A DNA stretch of 64,000 nucleotides from Streptomyces sp. Z26 (lineage in GTDB: Bacteria > Actinomycetota > Actinomycetes > Streptomycetales > Streptomycetaceae), in contig NZ_RCHV01000002.1 in the NCBI RefSeq assembly GCF_003665095.1, positions 1,745,501 through 1,809,500 on the forward strand, given 5' to 3'. Shown here one piece after another: positions 55,680-64,000 of the stretch (within the stretch, counting starts at the first letter, position 1; each line of letters opens with the position of its first letter). Both the position numbers and the translations under genes were made by a program. Under the pieces are notes generated by a model, which was given only the letters and a program-made list of their open reading frames with translations, was not told the DNA's origin and did no database searches.

Positions 55680-57059
55680 ATGCCCGGACACCCGAGAGCG
55701 GCCCGCAGCCGATCCGGCCGCACCCGCCGCGCCCCGTACGCCCGTACCGCCGCGCTCGCCGCCGTCACGGCCGTCTGCCTGCTCGCCGGTGCCTGTACGG
55801 GCTCCAGCGGCGGCGGCGCCCAGGACGACCCCGACGCCGAGACCACGCTCACCTTCTGGCACGGCTGGAGCGCGCCGAGCGAGGTCGAGGCGATCGACGC
55901 GAACATCGAGGCGTTCGAGGAGAAGCACCCCAACATCACGGTGAAGACCGTCAAGAACGTCAGCGACGACAAGCTCAACCAGGCGCTGCGGGCGGGCGGC
56001 GGCGACTCCCCCGACGTGGTGTCCTCCTTCGCCACCGACAACGTCGGCCGCTTCTGCGCCGCGAACGCGCTCGCGGACCTGAAGCCGTTCCTGGCGAAGT
56101 CGGGGATCGACCCGGCGAAGACCTTCCCGAAGCCGATGCTCGACTACACGCAGTACGAGGGGAAGCGCTGCACGCTGCCGCTCCTCGGGGACGCGTACGG
56201 GCTCTACTACAACAAGGACGCCTTCGCGAAGGCGGGGATCGAGGCACCCCCGAAGACGTTCTCGGAGTTCGACGAGGTCGCGAAGAAGCTGACGAAGGAG
56301 AAGGGCGACTCGTACTCCCAGCTCGGCTTCATGCCGAACTACCACGGATACGAGTCCACGGTCGAGCACTTCGGCGCGCAGTTCGGCGTCGACTACTTCG
56401 ACGCGGACGGCAGGGCCGCGAACGCCTCCGACCCCGGCATGAAGGCCCTCTTCACCTGGCAGCGCGAACTCGTCGACGCGCTCGGCGGGTTCGAGAAACT
56501 GGAGCGCCACCGCTCCACCTTCGGTGACGAGTGGGGCGCCAAGCACCCGTTCCACACCGGGCAGGTGGCCATGCAGCTGGACGGCGAGTGGCGCGGCAAG
56601 ATGGCGAAGGAAGCGGGCGCGGACTTCGAGATCGGCACCGCCCCGCTGCCCGTACCGGACGGCCAGGAGGACTCGTACGGCAAGGGCTACCTCTCCGGCA
56701 CCGTCGTCGGCGTCGCCAGCTCCAGCCCCCGCCAGAACGCCGCCTGGGAACTGGTCCGCTTCCTCACCACCGACACGAACGCGGTGGTGGACTTCGCCAA
56801 CGCCATCCACAACGTGCCGTCCACCCTCGCCGCGATGAAGTCGCCGCGACTGAACGAGGACCCGGACTACCGCACGTTCGTAAAGATCGCGCAGCACCCG
56901 GGGAGCCGCCACGCGCCCGGCAGCGTCAACGGCGCCGCGTACCTGCTGACCCTCCAGGACCTGGGCTACGCCTACGAGTCGGGCCGGGAGAAGAGTCTGG
57001 ACGCCGGGCTGCGGAAGGCGGACCGCCAGATCGACAAGGACCTCGCGCAGGCGGGCTGA
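55680..57059 (+). CDS. csnE: ABC sugar-binding lipoprotein, CsnE-like
   Basis: A protein of 459 aa. A signal peptide ends in a lipobox-like LLAGAC with Cys39 as lipid attachment site. The rest is an extracellular solute-binding protein of the sugar family 1 type (LTFWHGWSAPSEVEAI...). In S. coelicolor the corresponding protein captures glucosamine oligomers. GGGAGG precedes the ATG. The 93-bp gap after csnR shows no promoter, so the two are probably one transcript. Confidence 0.85.
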   Translation: MPGHPRAARSRSGRTRRAPYARTAALAAVTAVCLLAGACTGSSGGGAQDDPDAETTLTFWHGWSAPSEVEAIDANIEAFEEKHPNITVKTVKNVSDDKLNQALRAGGGDSPDVVSSFATDNVGRFCAANALADLKPFLAKSGIDPAKTFPKPMLDYTQYEGKRCTLPLLGDAYGLYYNKDAFAKAGIEAPPKTFSEFDEVAKKLTKEKGDSYSQLGFMPNYHGYESTVEHFGAQFGVDYFDADGRAANASDPGMKALFTWQRELVDALGGFEKLERHRSTFGDEWGAKHPFHTGQVAMQLDGEWRGKMAKEAGADFEIGTAPLPVPDGQEDSYGKGYLSGTVVGVASSSPRQNAAWELVRFLTTDTNAVVDFANAIHNVPSTLAAMKSPRLNEDPDYRTFVKIAQHPGSRHAPGSVNGAAYLLTLQDLGYAYESGREKSLDAGLRKADRQIDKDLAQAG

Positions 57060-57146
57060 CGCGCCCGCGCCCACGGCGCGCACGCACCACCCCCACGGCA
57101 ACCACGGCAACCACGGCACTGGAGGAACGGCGGTGAAAGGACCGCG

Positions 57147-58094
57147 ATGACCACGATCCACCCCGGGCTCAAGGCGAGGCGCCGCCGTTCCGCGCTGCGG
57201 ACGGCCGCCTTCCTCTCCCCCTGGCTCCTCGGCTTCAGCGTCTTCTTCGCGTACCCGCTGCTGGCCACCCTGTACTTCTCGTTCATGAAGTACGACGGCT
57301 TCACCGCGCCGGTCTGGAACGGGCTGGCCAACTGGAGCTACGTCTTCCAGGACTACCCGTTCTTCTGGCCCGCCCTGCGGAACACGCTGTGGCTGGTCGT
57401 CGTGATGGTGTCGCTGCGGGTCGTCTTCGGACTCGGCGTCGGGCTGCTCGTCACGCGCGTCAGGACGGCGCCGGGCCTCTTCCGTACGTTCTTCTACCTC
57501 CCGTACCTGGCGCCGCCGGTCGCCGCCACCATGGCGTTCGTCTTCCTGCTGAACCCCGGTACGGGACCGGCGAACACGGTGCTGGACCTCTTCGGGATGC
57601 CGCAGCCGGGCTGGTTCAAGGACGCCGACTGGTCGAAGCCCGCGCTGACCCTGCTGGCGCTCTGGGGCATCGGCGACCTCATGATCATCTTCATGGCGGC
57701 GCTGCTCGACGTGCCCCGGGACCAGTACGAGGCGGCCGAACTCGACGGCGCGGGCCCGTTCGCCCGCTTCCGTTACGTGACGCTGCCGAACATCTCCCCG
57801 ATCCTGCTGTTCGCGGTGGTCACGGGCGTCATCGAGACGATGCAGTTCTACACGCAGCCGCTCGTCGCCGGGAAGGTCGCCTCCGGCGTGATCGGGGGCT
57901 CCGGCCAGCAGTTCGAGCCGGGCTACCCGGACCAGTCGACGCTCACCGTCCCGCAGATCGTCTACAACCTCGGCTTCCAACGGTTCGACACGGGCTCGGC
58001 GTGCGTCGTCGCCCTCGTCCTGTTCGCCCTCTGCATGGCCTTCACCGCCGTGCTCATGCGCCGCGGCAGCGGCTTCCTGTCAGCGGAGGACTGA
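57147..58094 (+). CDS. csnF: ABC sugar permease 1, CsnF-like
   Basis: A protein of 315 aa with six membrane helices of the MalF type. The EAA loop that contacts the ATPase is QYEAAELDGAGPFARFRYVTLP. GGAGG followed by GGTGAAAGG lies shortly upstream of ATG 57147. It forms the channel with the next gene. Confidence 0.9.
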   Translation: MTTIHPGLKARRRRSALRTAAFLSPWLLGFSVFFAYPLLATLYFSFMKYDGFTAPVWNGLANWSYVFQDYPFFWPALRNTLWLVVVMVSLRVVFGLGVGLLVTRVRTAPGLFRTFFYLPYLAPPVAATMAFVFLLNPGTGPANTVLDLFGMPQPGWFKDADWSKPALTLLALWGIGDLMIIFMAALLDVPRDQYEAAELDGAGPFARFRYVTLPNISPILLFAVVTGVIETMQFYTQPLVAGKVASGVIGGSGQQFEPGYPDQSTLTVPQIVYNLGFQRFDTGSACVVALVLFALCMAFTAVLMRRGSGFLSAED

Positions 58095-58100
58095 GGCCCG

Positions 58101-59024
58101 ATGTCCACACGGACCGACCGACTCCCGCGCACCGCGCCGGAGCCCACCTCCCGGACCGCGCCGGGGACCGCCGGGCGCCCACCCGCGCCGTACGGCCGCC
58201 GCGCCGCCACCCTGGAGTGGATCGCGGTGCACGCGCTGGCGGTCGCCGCGGCGCTGTTCTTCGTGCTGCCGTTCGTCTTCGTGCTGCTGACCGCCGTGAT
58301 GAGCGACAGCCAGGCGCTCACCCGCGACCTGTGGCCGAACACCTGGGAATGGGGCAACTTCCGCACCGTCTGGGAGACCCCGGGATTCCTCACCTGGTGG
58401 CGGAACACCCTGCTGTACGCGGGCCTCGGCACGGTCCTCGCCGTCGGCTCCAGCATTCCCGTCGCCTACGCGCTCGCGAAGTTCCGCTTCCGCGGCCGGA
58501 ACCTGATGATGATGGCGGTCATCGCCATGATGATGCTGCCGCCGCAGGTCGTCATCGTGCCCATGTACCTGTTCTGGTCGAAGCAGCTCGGCCTCTCCGG
58601 CACGCTGTGGCCGCTGATCGTGCCGATGGCGTTCGGGAACCCGTTCACCATCTTCCTGCTGCGGCAGTTCCTGCTGACGATCCCCCGGGAGTACACGGAG
58701 GCGGCCCGGATCGACGGCTGCGGCGAGTTCCGGGCGATGGTCCGCGTCGTACTGCCCATGGCGAGACCGGCACTGGCGGCCGTCGCCCTCTTCCACTTCT
58801 TCTACTGCTGGAACGACTACTTCGGCCCGCAGATCTACGCCTCCGAGAACCCCGGCGCGTGGACGCTCAGTTACGGACTCGAATCGTTCAAGGGAGCGCA
58901 CCAGACCGACTGGAACCTCACGATGGCGGCCACCGTACTGGTCATGGCGCCGGTGATCGTCGTGTTCTTCTTCGCACAGAAAGCCTTCATCGAAGGCGTC
59001 ACCCTGACAGGAGTAAAGGGCTGA
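58101..59024 (+). CDS. csnG: ABC sugar permease 2, CsnG-like
   Basis: A protein of 307 aa, MalG type, six membrane helices after a Pro-rich basic N-terminus of about 40 residues. The EAA loop is EYTEAARIDGCGEFRAMVRVVLP. It starts six bases after csnF. No ATPase gene lies in the operon; in streptomycetes the shared ATPase MsiK serves such transporters. Confidence 0.9.
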   Translation: MSTRTDRLPRTAPEPTSRTAPGTAGRPPAPYGRRAATLEWIAVHALAVAAALFFVLPFVFVLLTAVMSDSQALTRDLWPNTWEWGNFRTVWETPGFLTWWRNTLLYAGLGTVLAVGSSIPVAYALAKFRFRGRNLMMMAVIAMMMLPPQVVIVPMYLFWSKQLGLSGTLWPLIVPMAFGNPFTIFLLRQFLLTIPREYTEAARIDGCGEFRAMVRVVLPMARPALAAVALFHFFYCWNDYFGPQIYASENPGAWTLSYGLESFKGAHQTDWNLTMAATVLVMAPVIVVFFFAQKAFIEGVTLTGVKG

Positions 59025-59026
59025 GC

Positions 59027-60310
59027 ATGAAACTAGCTGTTGTCGGCGGCGGTTCGACCTACACGCCCGAACTCATCGACGGTTTCGCCAGACTGCGCGA
59101 CACCCTCCCCCTCACCGAACTCGTCCTCGTCGACCCGGCCGCCGAGCGCCTGGAGACCGTGGGCGGGCTGGCCCGCCGTATCCTCGCCAAGCAGGGCCAC
59201 CCGGGCCGCGTCACCACCACCACGGACGTCGACAAGGGCGTCGAGGGCGCCGACGCCGTCCTGCTCCAGCTGCGCGTCGGCGGCCAGGCGGCCCGCGCGA
59301 AGGACGAGTCCTGGCCGCTGGAGTGCGGCTGCGTCGGGCAGGAGACCACGGGCGCCGGGGGGCTCGCCAAGGCCCTGCGGACGGTGCCGGTGGTGCTGGA
59401 CATCGCGGAACGCGTACGCCGCCGGGCCCCGGACGCCTGGATCATCGACTTCACCAACCCCGTCGGCATCGTCACCCGCGCCCTGCTCCAGGCCGGACAC
59501 CGGGCCGTCGGGCTGTGCAACGTGGCGATCCACCTGCAACGCAAGTTCGCGGGCCTGCTGGGCGTCGCCCCCGAGGGCGTGCACCTCGACCACTACGGTC
59601 TCAACCACCTCACCTGGGAGCTGGCCGTACGCCTCGGCGGCCCCGACGGCGAGGACGTGCTGCCGTCGCTCCTCGACGCGCACGGCCCGCGGATCGCCGA
59701 CGAACTCCGGCTCCCCGCGCCCGTACTGGCCCGGCTAGGGGTCGTGCCCTCGTACTACCTGCGCTACTTCTACGCGCACGACGAGGTCGTCGACGAGATG
59801 CGGACGAAGCCGTCGCGGGCGAGCGAGGTCGCGGCGATGGAGGCGGAACTGCTGGAGATGTACCGGGACCCCGCGCTGGACGAGAAGCCGGAGCTGCTCG
59901 CGCGGCGCGGCGGCGCCTTCTACTCCGAGGCCGCCGTCGCCCTGGCCGCGTCGCTCCTCGGCGGCGGGGCGGGGGACGGCGCGGACGCGGGCGGTGTGCA
60001 GGTCGTCAACACGTACAACCACGGCACGCTGCCCTTCCTCCCCGACGACGCCGTCGTCGAGGTCCCCGCGCGCGTCGGCCCGCACGGCGCCCGCCCGCTG
60101 CCCGCGCCCCCGCTCGACCCGCTGTACGCGGGACTCGTCGGGCACGTCTCCGCGTACGAGTCGCTGGCCCTGGACGCGGCGCTGCGCGGCGGGCGCGAAC
60201 GGGTCTTCCGCGCCCTGCTGTCCCACCCGCTCGTCGGCCAGTACGCACAGGCCGAGCAGCTCACCGACCGCCTGCTCGCACACAACCGGGAGCACCTCGC
60301 GTGGCTCTGA
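59027..60310 (+). CDS. csnH: GH4 NAD-dependent glycosidase, CsnH-like
   Basis: A protein of 427 aa of family GH4 (6-phospho-beta-glucosidase type). The NAD-binding loop is VVGGGSTYTPEL at 5-16; the metal ligands are Cys164 (LCNVAIH) and His194 (LNHLTW), with TNPVG between. GH4 enzymes act by oxidation and elimination and need NAD and Mn2+. In this operon it would cut imported oligosaccharides, perhaps after phosphorylation by the kinase. ATG 59027 is two bases after the csnG stop, with AGGAG inside csnG. Confidence 0.87.
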   Translation: MKLAVVGGGSTYTPELIDGFARLRDTLPLTELVLVDPAAERLETVGGLARRILAKQGHPGRVTTTTDVDKGVEGADAVLLQLRVGGQAARAKDESWPLECGCVGQETTGAGGLAKALRTVPVVLDIAERVRRRAPDAWIIDFTNPVGIVTRALLQAGHRAVGLCNVAIHLQRKFAGLLGVAPEGVHLDHYGLNHLTWELAVRLGGPDGEDVLPSLLDAHGPRIADELRLPAPVLARLGVVPSYYLRYFYAHDEVVDEMRTKPSRASEVAAMEAELLEMYRDPALDEKPELLARRGGAFYSEAAVALAASLLGGGAGDGADAGGVQVVNTYNHGTLPFLPDDAVVEVPARVGPHGARPLPAPPLDPLYAGLVGHVSAYESLALDAALRGGRERVFRALLSHPLVGQYAQAEQLTDRLLAHNREHLAWL

Positions 60311-61314
60311 CCGACGCCTGCCTGGCCATCGACGCGGGCAACAGCAAGACGGACGCGGCCGTCGTCGCCGCCGACGGCGCCGTACTCGGCACCGCGCGCG
60401 GGGGCGGCTTCCAGCCCGCCGTCACCGGCGTGGCCGCCGCCGTCGGCGCCCTCGCGGCGACGGCCGCGCGCGCGGCGGCCGCCGCGGGCGCCGACGGTGC
60501 CCGGTTCACCGCGGCGGGCGGCGTCCCGGTGCTCGCGGACGTGTCCGCCTGCCTGGCCAACGCCGACCTGCCGCGCGAGGAACGCGAACTGGGCGCCGCC
60601 GTCGCCGCGTACGGCTGGGGTCGCGCCTCCCACGTCGCCAACGACACGTTCGCGATCCTCCGCGCGGGCCTCCCCGACGACGGCTCCGTACGCCACGGCG
60701 CCGCCGTCGTCTGCGGCGCGGGCATCAACTGCGTGGGCCGCGACGGCGCCGGGGAGACCCACCGCTTCCTGTCCCTGGGCCGGGTCTCCGGCGACTGGGG
60801 CGGCGGCGGCGGCCTCGCGGAGGAGGCGATGTGGCACGCCGCGCGCGCGGAGGACGGCCGCGGTGAGGACACCGAGCTGGCGCGTACGGTGCCGGGGCAC
60901 TTCGGGCTGCCCACGATGTACGCGCTGATCGAGGCGCTGCACCTGGGCGAGCTGCCGTCGGTGCGGCGGCACGAGCTGGCGCCCGTGGTCTTCGAGACGG
61001 CGCGCGCCGGTGACGCCGTGGCGCGCGGCCTGGTGCACCGGCAGGCCGACGAGATCGTGTCCCTGGTGACGGTCACCCTGGAACGGCTGGATCTGCTCGG
61101 CCTGGAGACACCCGTACTCCTCGGCGGCAGCGTGCTCGCGGCACGCCATCCGATGCTCCAGGACCGGCTGACGGAGCAGCTCGCCGCCCGCGCGCCCAAG
61201 GCCGTACCGCGGCTGGTGACGGCCCCGCCGGTGCTGGGCGCGGCGCTCCTCGGCCTGGACCGGCTGGGGGCGCCCGAGGCGGCGTACGCGCGACTGCGCG
61301 ACCACTTCTCGTGA
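60301..61314 (+). CDS. csnK: BadF/BadG-family sugar kinase, CsnK-like
   Basis: A protein of 337 aa of the BadF/BcrA ATPase fold used by N-acetylglucosamine kinases. Phosphate-binding loops are DAGNSKTDAAV near the N-terminus and CGAGINCVG in the middle; a late GGSVLAARHP closes the fold. GTG 60301 overlaps the csnH stop by 10 nt and has GGGAG eight bases upstream. It would phosphorylate amino-sugars or oligomers entering the cell. It is the last gene of the operon. Confidence 0.87.
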   Translation: MALTDACLAIDAGNSKTDAAVVAADGAVLGTARGGGFQPAVTGVAAAVGALAATAARAAAAAGADGARFTAAGGVPVLADVSACLANADLPREERELGAAVAAYGWGRASHVANDTFAILRAGLPDDGSVRHGAAVVCGAGINCVGRDGAGETHRFLSLGRVSGDWGGGGGLAEEAMWHAARAEDGRGEDTELARTVPGHFGLPTMYALIEALHLGELPSVRRHELAPVVFETARAGDAVARGLVHRQADEIVSLVTVTLERLDLLGLETPVLLGGSVLAARHPMLQDRLTEQLAARAPKAVPRLVTAPPVLGAALLGLDRLGAPEAAYARLRDHFS

Positions 61315-61858
61315 CCGCGCGCGCGGTCACGGGAAGTCCGCGGAGGGAGGCGGGGAGTGACGCGGAGGGAACGCGGAAACGGGTGCGGCGGGAACGGTGC
61401 CCCGGCGCCGGTGACGCGCGGACGGTGCCCCGGTTCGCGGCGGCGCGCCCGCACCCGCGCGCCGGGCGGCGCACCCTCCCGTACCGCCTTCCGTACCGCC
61501 TCCCGCACGGCCTCCGCGCGGGCCCGTTCTTTCGTCGGCATGCGCCGGGGTTTCGGGGGTACGTGCCCAGGACGTTCCCCCATGCGGCACACGCCACCCG
61601 CAAGTGAACTCCCGCCGCACACGGGAACGTTCGGGGCGCGCGGGGAACCGGACGGGCGCCCCGCGCGTGAAGAGAGTCGAGGACGTGGGTCGGTCGGCAC
61701 ACCAGGCGGCAGATCGCGATTCGAACAAGATCCCGGCACCGGCCGTGTGGCGACCGGACGGTTGCCGCCATACTGCTGGCCGTGGGCCCGAAGCCGTCGC
61801 GGTCCAGCGTCGTCGTCGGGCCGGGCCCCGCCGGCGTCCGAGGGGGAGGTCTCGACCC
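61315..61858. other. 544-bp region with no supported gene
   Basis: GC-rich intergenic DNA between csnK and glnX. Open frames cover it on both strands but none has a recognisable product or good start. A TTCGAA stretch near 61720 is not part of a tRNA. It must hold the glnX promoter, which I could not fix. Confidence 0.5.
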
Positions 61859-63277
61859 GTGACACAGCCGCCCGACGTGCGTACCGCGCCACCACCGGCC
61901 ACGTCCCCGCCGGCAGGCGTGCCCGTACCGCACGCCTCCGCGCCTCCGCCGCCCTTCGAGCCGCGGCAGCACCAGCCGGTCTGGATCGAGGGCGCGAGAC
62001 GGGCCCGGGAGGTCGCCGGTACGGAGCCCGGACGGCTTCTGATCATCGGGGCGGCGCTGGCCGCCCTGATCATGGCGTTCGGCGTGACCACCGCGTGGCA
62101 GGTGCACGACCGCCGGTCGTCCGCGAGCACCGTCATCGAGCACAGCGAGCCGCTGGCCCGTGACGCCGCCCGCATCTACCGCTCCCTCGCCGACGCCAAC
62201 ACCACGGCGTCCACCGGCTTCCTCGCGGGCGGCAACGAGTCGCTCGCCGTACGCAAGCGGTACGAGCAGGACATCCAGATGGCGTCCGAGCTGGTGGCCA
62301 AGGCGGCGGCGAACTCGGAGGGCGCCGAGTACGCGCAGTACCAGATCACCATCCTGAACCGGGAACTGCCGCGCTACACGGGCATGGTCGAGTCCGCGCG
62401 CGTGAACAACCGGCAGGGCCTCCCGCTGGGCGGCGCCTACCTCCGCTACGCCAACGACCAGATGACGGCGGAGCTGCTGCCCGCCGCCCGCAAGCTCTAC
62501 AAGACCGAGATCGACGCGGCGTACGACGACTACCACGGCGCGCGCGAGTGGCCCCTGAGCGCCCTCGGCCTCGGCGTGGTCACCCTCGGCGCGCTCGTGT
62601 GGGCCCAACGGCGCCACTACCACCGCACGAACCGCGTCCTCAACCCCGGCCTGGTCGGCGCCACCGTGGTGACCGTGATCACCCTCGGCTGGCTGGTCGG
62701 CGGGCACACGATGGCCCGCTCCGACTTCACCGACGCGCACAAGGAGGGTGCCGTCTCGATGAGCATCCTCACCGACGCCTGGACCAACGTGCTCCGGGCG
62801 CGCGGCGACGAGAACATCTGGCTCGTCGGGCGCGGCTCCGGCAAGGACTACGACGCGATCTACGAGAAGCGCATGAAGGCCATCGCCGGTGAACGCGGCG
62901 AACGCGGCGGGCTGCTCGCCCAGGCGCTCGCCATCGCCGACGACCGCGCGGGCAGCGAACCGGTCCAGGAGGCCATCGCCGGGGTCAACACCTGGCGCGA
63001 GAAGCACCGGGACGCCCGTACGAAGGAGGAGAGCGGGGACTACCAGGACGCGGTGAGCCTGGTGATCGAGTCGAAGGACAGCTCCGAGGAAGCCTTCAAC
63101 AAGGTCGACAAGAAGCTGCGCGAGGCGAGCGTGCACGAGCAGGGCCAGTTCCTGGGCGCGGCCCGGGACGGCCGGGACACCCTGGGCGGCCTGCCGGTCG
63201 GGGCGACCGTACTGGCCGTGCTGGGCGCGCTGGGCGCGCTGCTGGGCATCGGCCGACGGCTCTCGGAGTACCGGTGA
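61859..63277 (+). CDS. glnX: GlnX-like four-helix membrane protein
   Basis: A protein of 472 aa. A Pro-rich N-terminus is followed by helix 1 (about 59-80, LLIIGAALAALIMAFGV), an extracellular helical domain of about 140 residues, helices 2 and 3 (about 230-285), a second extracellular helical domain, and helix 4 at the end (VGATVLAVLGALGALLGI). The next gene encodes a GlnH-type binding protein. In mycobacteria GlnX links the amino-acid sensor GlnH to kinase PknG. GGGGGAGGT precedes GTG 61859; the upstream open frame is not similar. Confidence 0.75.
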   Translation: MTQPPDVRTAPPPATSPPAGVPVPHASAPPPPFEPRQHQPVWIEGARRAREVAGTEPGRLLIIGAALAALIMAFGVTTAWQVHDRRSSASTVIEHSEPLARDAARIYRSLADANTTASTGFLAGGNESLAVRKRYEQDIQMASELVAKAAANSEGAEYAQYQITILNRELPRYTGMVESARVNNRQGLPLGGAYLRYANDQMTAELLPAARKLYKTEIDAAYDDYHGAREWPLSALGLGVVTLGALVWAQRRHYHRTNRVLNPGLVGATVVTVITLGWLVGGHTMARSDFTDAHKEGAVSMSILTDAWTNVLRARGDENIWLVGRGSGKDYDAIYEKRMKAIAGERGERGGLLAQALAIADDRAGSEPVQEAIAGVNTWREKHRDARTKEESGDYQDAVSLVIESKDSSEEAFNKVDKKLREASVHEQGQFLGAARDGRDTLGGLPVGATVLAVLGALGALLGIGRRLSEYR

Positions 63278-63300
63278 GGTCGAGGGGAGAGGCGGCGACG

Positions 63301-64000
63301 ATGGGACCGAAACGCAGGGAACGACGCTGGGCCGTCGCGGTCAGCGGGCTGGCGGTGGCCGCCACGGCGCTGGCGCCCGCGCTGCTGCCCGGCGGCACGG
63401 GCGACCGGCCGGACGACCGCGCGGGGCACGGACGCCTCGACGAGGACCCGGGCGGCGAACGGGCCGCGGACGGCGGTACGGACGCGCGGCCCGCGTCCGC
63501 GCCGCGCGCCCCCGCGGCACCCGCCGCGCCGGACGACCCGAAGCCGGAACGCGAGGTCTGCGCGGACGGCAGCGACCCGGCGGCCAGCCTGAAGCCGTCC
63601 GGCGCGGACGGCGAGGCCGTCAAGCGGATCAAGGACCGCGGTCGGCTCGTGGTCGGCGTGGACCAGAACAGCTACCTGTGGGGCTACCGCGACCCGGCCA
63701 CCGGTGACCTCGAAGGCTTCGACATCGACCTGGTCAAGGCCATAGCCGAGGACATACTCGGGGACGACGCGGAGATCACGTACAAGACCATCCCCACCGA
63801 CCAGCGCATCCCGGCCATCCAGGACGGCGAGGTCGACATGGTGGTCCGCACGATGACGATCAACTGCTCGCGCGCCGAGGAGGTCGCGTTCTCCAACGCG
63901 TACTTCGAGAGCGGCCAGCAGCTGCTCGTGCCGCAGAGCAGCCCCATCGACGGGATCAACGAGTCCATCACCCGCAAGCGGATCTGCATCGCCACGGGCT
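63301..64000 (+). CDS. glnH: GlnH-like amino-acid-binding protein, 3' end cut by window
   Basis: 233 codons are visible. The N-terminus (MGPKRRERRWAVAVSGLAVAATALAPALLPGG) is a signal or anchor segment without a cysteine, so there is no lipobox. A Pro/Ala/Asp-rich linker follows, then a solute-binding domain of the amino-acid type (RLVVGVDQNSYLWGYRDPATGDLEGFDIDLVKAIAEDI). Mycobacterial GlnH senses aspartate and related amino acids. GGGGAGAGG precedes ATG 63301, 23 bp after glnX. A pknG gene would be expected just beyond the window. Confidence 0.78.
   Translation, partial: MGPKRRERRWAVAVSGLAVAATALAPALLPGGTGDRPDDRAGHGRLDEDPGGERAADGGTDARPASAPRAPAAPAAPDDPKPEREVCADGSDPAASLKPSGADGEAVKRIKDRGRLVVGVDQNSYLWGYRDPATGDLEGFDIDLVKAIAEDILGDDAEITYKTIPTDQRIPAIQDGEVDMVVRTMTINCSRAEEVAFSNAYFESGQQLLVPQSSPIDGINESITRKRICIATG

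Noticed and set aside
57389..59026. Long N-terminal extension of the GH4 frame through the permease genes
   Set aside because: The two permeases are complete in other frames and GH4 proteins start at the MKLAVVGGGST motif.
61705..61745. tRNA-like TTCGAA stretch
   Set aside because: No T-stem, acceptor stem or anticodon arm can be formed on either strand.

Overview
This window looks like chromosomal core DNA of a Streptomyces or a close relative. It is very GC-rich and uses GTG starts freely. It carries the actinobacterial order mreB-mreC-mreD-PBP2-rodA, then ndk, folC, valS, clpX-clpP2-clpP1 and tig, plus mycothiol-type redox, Tat-exported and sugar-ABC genes typical of streptomycetes. I see no insertion sequence, prophage, CRISPR array or rRNA. 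Species cannot be decided from the sequence alone.

Layout. 1-425: the end of an ArsR-type regulator and a 23-bp perfect inverted repeat. 425-11098 (minus strand): a radical SAM protein, a CYTH/CHAD protein, then the cell-elongation block rodA, PBP2, mreD, mreC, mreB, then ndk. 11193-15874 (minus): a DUF4233 membrane protein, folC and valS. 16003-18059 (plus): two tandem paralogous membrane-anchored proteins with Pro/Gln/Gly/Tyr-rich tails. 18156-22933 (minus): clpX, clpP2, clpP1, trigger factor and tRNA-Pro. 23061-31000: tRNA-Gly, an acyltransferase, a SpoIIE-type phosphatase, an Eis-like acetyltransferase, a Fpg/Nei glycosylase, rpiB, bioY and a DsbA-like protein. 30837-39434: two aminopeptidase N paralogues flanking an unclassified nuclease-like protein and a Tat-exported metallophosphoesterase. 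39535-43551: a small membrane protein, an exported beta-carbonic anhydrase, and a coupled CPBP protease/histidine kinase/response regulator operon. 43676-50020: malQ with a small repeat-containing leader gene, divergent from a large secreted GH84 enzyme. 50069-54142: HNH endonuclease, mechanosensitive channel, SDR oxidoreductase and LysR regulator. 54348-61314: a six-gene operon matching csnR-csnK of S. coelicolor (glucosamine-oligosaccharide uptake). 61859-64000: glnX and the start of glnH, which in mycobacteria form an amino-acid sensing operon with pknG.

How genes work together. The mre block builds the elongasome, with PBP2 and RodA as the wall-polymerising pair; its downstream genes are linked by GTGA/ATGA stop-start overlaps. 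ClpX with ClpP1/ClpP2 forms the main protease, next to trigger factor. The csn operon couples a repressor, ABC import without its own ATPase, a GH4 glycosidase and a kinase.

The most unusual observations are: (1) at least six genes with no Shine-Dalgarno sequence but a TANNNT box ending 6-7 nt before the start codon, suggesting leaderless mRNAs; (2) a 95-aa gene before malQ with a CxCxC motif and three exact 12-residue repeats, downstream of a cluster of dyads; (3) the protease/two-component operon; (4) competing hairpins between mreB and mreC; and (5) a GlnH-like sensor without a lipobox cysteine.
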